Source: Burkholderiales bacterium (GTDB lineage: Bacteria; Pseudomonadota; Gammaproteobacteria; Burkholderiales; Burkholderiaceae_C). From it: a stretch of 6,743 nt of DNA. The position numbers and the translations under genes were made by a program. This document shows positions 3,277 to 6,743 of this stretch, one piece after another. The stretch spans positions 1-6,743 of the forward strand of contig JANXMO010000489.1 in assembly GCA_025354615.1 (NCBI GenBank), in the 5' to 3' direction. The first letter of the stretch is position 1; each line of letters opens with the position of its first letter. A model generated the notes under the pieces. The model searched no databases. It was not told the DNA's origin and saw nothing but the letters and a program-made list of their open reading frames with translations.

Positions 3277-6135
3277 ATGATCCAGGAATACAGGTCCGGC
3301 TCGTACCTATTTGGTGGCAATGCGCCGTATGTCGAAGACCTCTACGAGGCTTATCTCGACAACCCAGGTTCTGTGCCCGACACCTGGCGAAGCTATTTCG
3401 ATGCGCTGCAGCACGTGCCGGCCGTTGACGGCTCGAACAATCGCGACGTCGCGCATGCGCCTGTGGTCGAATCCTTTGCCCAACGTGCCCGTGCCAATGC
3501 GTTTGGCAACAAGGCGAGCAGTGCCGATCTGGCCGTGGCGCGCAAGCAGGTGCATGTGCAGTCGTTGATTGCCGCTTACCGCTTTCTTGGCTCGCGCTGG
3601 GCCGATCTGGACCCATTGAAGCGCCAGGAACGCCCGAAGCTGCCCGAGCTCGAACCAGGGTTCTACGACCTGAGCGAGGCGGACATGGACATCTCGTTCA
3701 GCGCCACCAACACTTATTTCACGACCGCCGAAAACATGACATTGCGGCAGATCGTGCAGGCGCTGCGCGAAACGTATTGCGGCTCGATCGGCGCCGAGTA
3801 CATGCACATCACCGACCCGGCGGAAAAGCGCTGGTGGCAGCAGCGGCTGGAGTCCATTCGTTCGCGGCCGAATTTCACGGCCGAGGAGAAAAATCATATC
3901 CTGCACCGGCTGACCGCGGCGGAAGGGTTGGAGCGCTACCTCCATACCAAGTACGTCGGTCAAAAGCGGTTTTCGCTTGAAGGCGGTGAAAGTTTTATTG
4001 CCGCAATGGACGAACTGGTGCAGCGCGGCGGCGTGGCCGGTGTGCAGGAGATCGTCATTGGCATGGCGCACCGCGGCCGCCTGAACGTGCTGGTCAACAC
4101 GCTGGGCAAGGCGCCTGCCGAGCTGTTCAGCGAGTTCGACCATACGGCGCCTGAAAACCTGCCATCGGGCGACGTCAAATACCACCAGGGTTTTTCAAGC
4201 GACGTGACGACGCCTGGCGGCCCGGTGCACTTGAGTCTGGCTTTCAATCCGTCGCACCTCGAAATCGTCAACCCGGTGGTTGAAGGCTCGGTCAAGGCGC
4301 GGCTGGACCGTCGTGGCGACATCCAGGGCGGCTCGGTGCTGCCTATCATCGTCCATGGTGACGCCGCCTTTGCCGGCCAGGGCGTGGTGATGGAAACGTT
4401 GGCGCTGGCGCAAACGCGGGGTTATTTCACGGGCGGCACGGTGCACGTGGTGATCAACAACCAGATCGGTTTCACGACCAGCGACCCGCGCGACACCCGC
4501 TCGACGCTGTACTGCTCGGACGTCGTGAAGATGATTGAAGCACCGGTGTTGCACGTCAACGGCGACGACCCGGAAGCGGTGGTGCTGTGCAGCCAGATCG
4601 CGCTCGACTACCGCCAGCAGTTCAATAAAGACGTGGTGGTCGACATCGTCTGCTTCCGCAAGCTGGGCCACAACGAGCAGGACACGCCGTCACTCACCCA
4701 GCCGCTGATGTACAAAAAAATCGCCCAGCATCCCGGCACGCGCAAGCTCTATGCCGACAAGCTGGTGACGCAAGGCGTGCTGCCAGCCGACGGGCCAGAT
4801 GGCATGGTCAAGGCCTTCCGCGCCGCCATGGATGCCGGCAAGACCACCGATGACCCGGTGTTGACCAATTACAAAAGCAAATACGCCGTTGACTGGTCGC
4901 CCTTCCTCGGCAAGAAATGGACCGATGCGGCCGACACGGCTTTGCCGCTGGCCGAGCTCAAGCGCCTGGCCGAGCGCGTGACCACGATCCCGAAAGACTT
5001 CAAGGTTCACCCGCTGGTTGAAAAAGTGCTGACCGACCGTGCAGCCATGGGCCGCGGCGAAATCAACGTCGACTGGGGCATGGGCGAGCACCTGGCGTAT
5101 GCCTCGCTGGTGGCCAGCGGCTATGCGGTGCGGCTGTCGGGTGAAGACTGCGGCCGCGGCACCTTCACCCACCGCCATTCGGTGCTGCACGATCAGAACC
5201 GCGAGAAGTGGGACACCGGCACTTACACGCCGCTGCAGCATGTGGCAGACGGCCAGGCGCCGTATGTGGTGATCGACTCGCTGCTGTCGGAAGAAGCGGT
5301 GCTCGGGTTCGAATACGGTTATGCCTCATCGGAGCCCAACACGCTGGTGATCTGGGAAGCGCAGTTCGGCGATTTTGCCAACGGCGCGCAGGTGGTGATC
5401 GACCAGTTCATCGCCTCGGGCGAAGTCAAATGGGGCCGCGCCAACGGCATCACGCTGATGCTGCCGCATGGCTATGAGGGCCAAGGGCCGGAGCACAGCT
5501 CGGCGCGCCTGGAGCGCTTCATGCAGCTGGCGGCCGACAACAACATGCAGATCGTGCAGCCGACATCGGCCAGCCAGATCTTCCATCTGCTGCGCCGGCA
5601 AATGGTGCGCATGTTCCGCAAGCCGCTGATCATCATGACGCCGAAGTCGCTGCTGCGTGCCAAGGATGCCGGCTCGCCGTTGACGGAGTTCTCGAAAGGC
5701 GAATTCCGTACCGTTATCGGCCCCAACCATCCGGACATCGACCCGGCCAAGGTCAAGCGCGTGATTGCCTGCTCGGGCAAGGTCGCCTATGACCTGATCA
5801 AGCGGCGTGACGAGAAAAAAGCCCTGGACGTGGTGGTGCTGCGCGTCGAGCAGCTCTATCCGTTCCCGCACAAGGCGTTTGCGGCGGAGCTGAAAAAATT
5901 CCCCAATGCGACCGAGCTGGTCTGGTGCCAGGACGAGCCGCAAAACCAGGGCGCCTGGTTTTTCGTGCAACACCTGATTCACGAGAACATGGTCGAAGGG
6001 CAGCGGCTGGGTTACGCCGGGCGGCCCGCCTCTGCGTCACCAGCAGTTGGCTATTCGCACTTGCATCAGGAACAGCAAAAGGCTTTGCTCGACCATGCGT
6101 TTGGCAAACTCAAGGGTTTTGTCCTCGCCAAATGA
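3277..6135 (+). CDS. sucA: 2-oxoglutarate dehydrogenase, E1 component
   Basis: This is the 952-residue thiamine-diphosphate enzyme (also called odhA) that decarboxylates 2-oxoglutarate and passes the succinyl group to the lipoyl arm of E2 in the TCA cycle; cytoplasmic. Length and architecture are normal for the family (E. coli SucA is about 930). The N-terminal E2-contacting motif YLFGGNAPYVEDLYEAYL is at 10-27. The catalytic region follows: GMAHRGRLN (262-270) and KYHQGFSSD (301-309), whose His265 and His303 correspond to the active-site histidines described for E. coli E1, then FNPSHLE (323-329). The cofactor motif runs from GDAAFAGQG (361-369) to NNQIGFT (394-400). GHNEQDTPS (464-472), the transketolase-like EDCGRGTFTHRH (623-634) and GYEGQGPEHSSARLERF (732-748) complete the set. 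No frameshift or missing key residue is visible. The start follows from the strong ribosome binding site and from the family N-terminus. sucB follows on the same strand 100 bases later, as in most bacteria. Confidence 0.98.
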   Translation: MIQEYRSGSYLFGGNAPYVEDLYEAYLDNPGSVPDTWRSYFDALQHVPAVDGSNNRDVAHAPVVESFAQRARANAFGNKASSADLAVARKQVHVQSLIAAYRFLGSRWADLDPLKRQERPKLPELEPGFYDLSEADMDISFSATNTYFTTAENMTLRQIVQALRETYCGSIGAEYMHITDPAEKRWWQQRLESIRSRPNFTAEEKNHILHRLTAAEGLERYLHTKYVGQKRFSLEGGESFIAAMDELVQRGGVAGVQEIVIGMAHRGRLNVLVNTLGKAPAELFSEFDHTAPENLPSGDVKYHQGFSSDVTTPGGPVHLSLAFNPSHLEIVNPVVEGSVKARLDRRGDIQGGSVLPIIVHGDAAFAGQGVVMETLALAQTRGYFTGGTVHVVINNQIGFTTSDPRDTRSTLYCSDVVKMIEAPVLHVNGDDPEAVVLCSQIALDYRQQFNKDVVVDIVCFRKLGHNEQDTPSLTQPLMYKKIAQHPGTRKLYADKLVTQGVLPADGPDGMVKAFRAAMDAGKTTDDPVLTNYKSKYAVDWSPFLGKKWTDAADTALPLAELKRLAERVTTIPKDFKVHPLVEKVLTDRAAMGRGEINVDWGMGEHLAYASLVASGYAVRLSGEDCGRGTFTHRHSVLHDQNREKWDTGTYTPLQHVADGQAPYVVIDSLLSEEAVLGFEYGYASSEPNTLVIWEAQFGDFANGAQVVIDQFIASGEVKWGRANGITLMLPHGYEGQGPEHSSARLERFMQLAADNNMQIVQPTSASQIFHLLRRQMVRMFRKPLIIMTPKSLLRAKDAGSPLTEFSKGEFRTVIGPNHPDIDPAKVKRVIACSGKVAYDLIKRRDEKKALDVVVLRVEQLYPFPHKAFAAELKKFPNATELVWCQDEPQNQGAWFFVQHLIHENMVEGQRLGYAGRPASASPAVGYSHLHQEQQKALLDHAFGKLKGFVLAK

Positions 6136-6151
6136 ACAGTTGAATAACTTC

Positions 6152-6177
6152 GCGCGCAAGGCTGTTGCCTTGCGTGC
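6152..6177 (+). other. Strong stem-loop in the sucA-sucB intergenic region
   Basis: Bases 6152-6162 (GCGCGCAAGGC) pair with 6167-6177 (GCCTTGCGTGC) in an 11-pair stem with one G-U pair and a TGTT loop, starting 16 bases after the sucA stop. No T-run follows, so it is unlikely to terminate transcription. A role in mRNA processing or stability, setting the E1:E2 ratio, is inference. Confidence 0.65.
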
Positions 6178-6235
6178 CGGCAGCGCTCTACGCGTATGCC
6201 TTCCTTGGTTTAAAAGTTGAAGAAAGAAGCGTCTC

Positions 6236-6743
6236 ATGGCCATCGTTGATGTGAAGGTCCCGCAGTTGTCTGAATCGGTGGCCGAAGCCACCTTGCTGCA
6301 GTGGAAGAAAAAGCCGGGTGAAGCCGTCGCCCAGGACGAAATTCTGGTCGAGATCGAGACCGACAAAGTGGTGCTGGAAGTGCCCGCGCCCGCAGCAGGC
6401 GTGATGGCGCAGCTGGTCAAGAACGACGGTGACAGCTGTGTTGGTGAAGAAGTGATTGCCCGCATCGACACCGAAGGCACGGCGGCCGTCAGCCCGCTCG
6501 AAGTCAAGGCCGTGGTCGCCTCTGAGCCTGCGGCGCCTGCTGCGGCCCCGGCAGTGGCAACCGGTGGAACCAAGTCCGACATCGCCATGCCTGCCGCCTC
6601 GAAGTTGATGGCAGACAACGCGTTGCCTGCTGGCTCGGTGGCCGGCAGTGGCCGTGACGGCCGCGTCACCAAGGGAGATGTGCTGAATGCCCTGCAGACT
6701 GGCGCCAAGCCGGCCGCCCCCGCCGCCCCCGCTTCTACTCCAA
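6236..6743 (+). CDS. sucB: Dihydrolipoyllysine succinyltransferase, E2 component (3' end beyond window)
   Basis: From the ATG at 6236 the frame is open to the window edge, giving 169 residues of the E2 core protein (also called odhB) that carries succinyl groups from E1 to CoA. Residues about 3-77 are a biotinyl/lipoyl domain with the lipoylated Lys44 in the motif EIETDKVVLEV. An Ala/Pro-rich flexible linker follows (about 91-112). Next is the peripheral subunit-binding domain (about 117-152), with the typical GSGRDGRVTKGDVL, which holds E1 or E3. A second Ala/Pro linker starts at about 157. The catalytic acyltransferase domain, with its His and Asp, lies outside the window, so integrity of the gene cannot be judged. 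The start is supported by the family N-terminus (MAIVDVKVPQLSESV); the ribosome binding site is only a loose purine-rich GAAAGAAG. It should be co-transcribed with sucA. Confidence 0.97.
   Translation, partial: MAIVDVKVPQLSESVAEATLLQWKKKPGEAVAQDEILVEIETDKVVLEVPAPAAGVMAQLVKNDGDSCVGEEVIARIDTEGTAAVSPLEVKAVVASEPAAPAAAPAVATGGTKSDIAMPAASKLMADNALPAGSVAGSGRDGRVTKGDVLNALQTGAKPAAPAAPASTP

Noticed and set aside
3307..4185. Minus-strand open frame of 292 codons
   Set aside because: It is antisense to sucA and its His/Arg/Gln-rich composition is typical of a shadow frame.
6037..6708. Minus-strand open frame of 223 codons, rich in Ser, Thr and Ala
   Set aside because: It is antisense to the sucA end and sucB, and its repetitiveness mirrors the Ala/Pro linker of sucB.

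Overview
This is chromosomal DNA from a high-GC betaproteobacterium, most likely in the order Burkholderiales (Oxalobacteraceae or a near relative). The evidence is the wording of the SucA N-terminus (YLFGGNAPYVEDLYEAYL..., VQSLIAAYRFLGSRWADLDPLKR), the ABC transporter beginning MFAWFERRIAPYP, and the tRNA-Leu. The genus call is recollection of family sequences, not a search.

Layout, left to right. Positions 1-150 hold the 3' end of a plus-strand gene that may encode a PIN-domain protein. Positions 313-462 hold a small, extremely basic protein of unknown function. This left part is clearly lower in GC (about 51% by hand count over 1-540) than the rest. A hairpin terminator at 528-562 then closes a minus-strand unit made of a tRNA-Leu(UAA) gene (595-686) and, 17 bases upstream of it, an intact ABC half-transporter with fused membrane and ATPase domains (704-2551). 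Further right, also on the minus strand, is a 105-residue cysteine-cluster protein (2694-3011).

A divergent intergenic region (3012-3276) separates that gene from the plus-strand 2-oxoglutarate dehydrogenase operon. The operon comprises complete sucA/odhA (3277-6135, E1 component) and, after a 100-base gap with a strong hairpin, the start of sucB/odhB (6236 to the window end, E2 component). E1 and E2, with the dihydrolipoyl dehydrogenase E3 that is probably encoded beyond the right edge, form the complex converting 2-oxoglutarate to succinyl-CoA in the TCA cycle.

Most of the window is ordinary housekeeping and transport DNA. I saw no CRISPR array, insertion sequence or obviously new multi-gene system. 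The points worth a second look are a heavily structured sucA leader that could form alternative hairpins ahead of a T-run, the sucA-sucB hairpin, the low-GC segment next to the tRNA gene, and the unexplained basic peptide.
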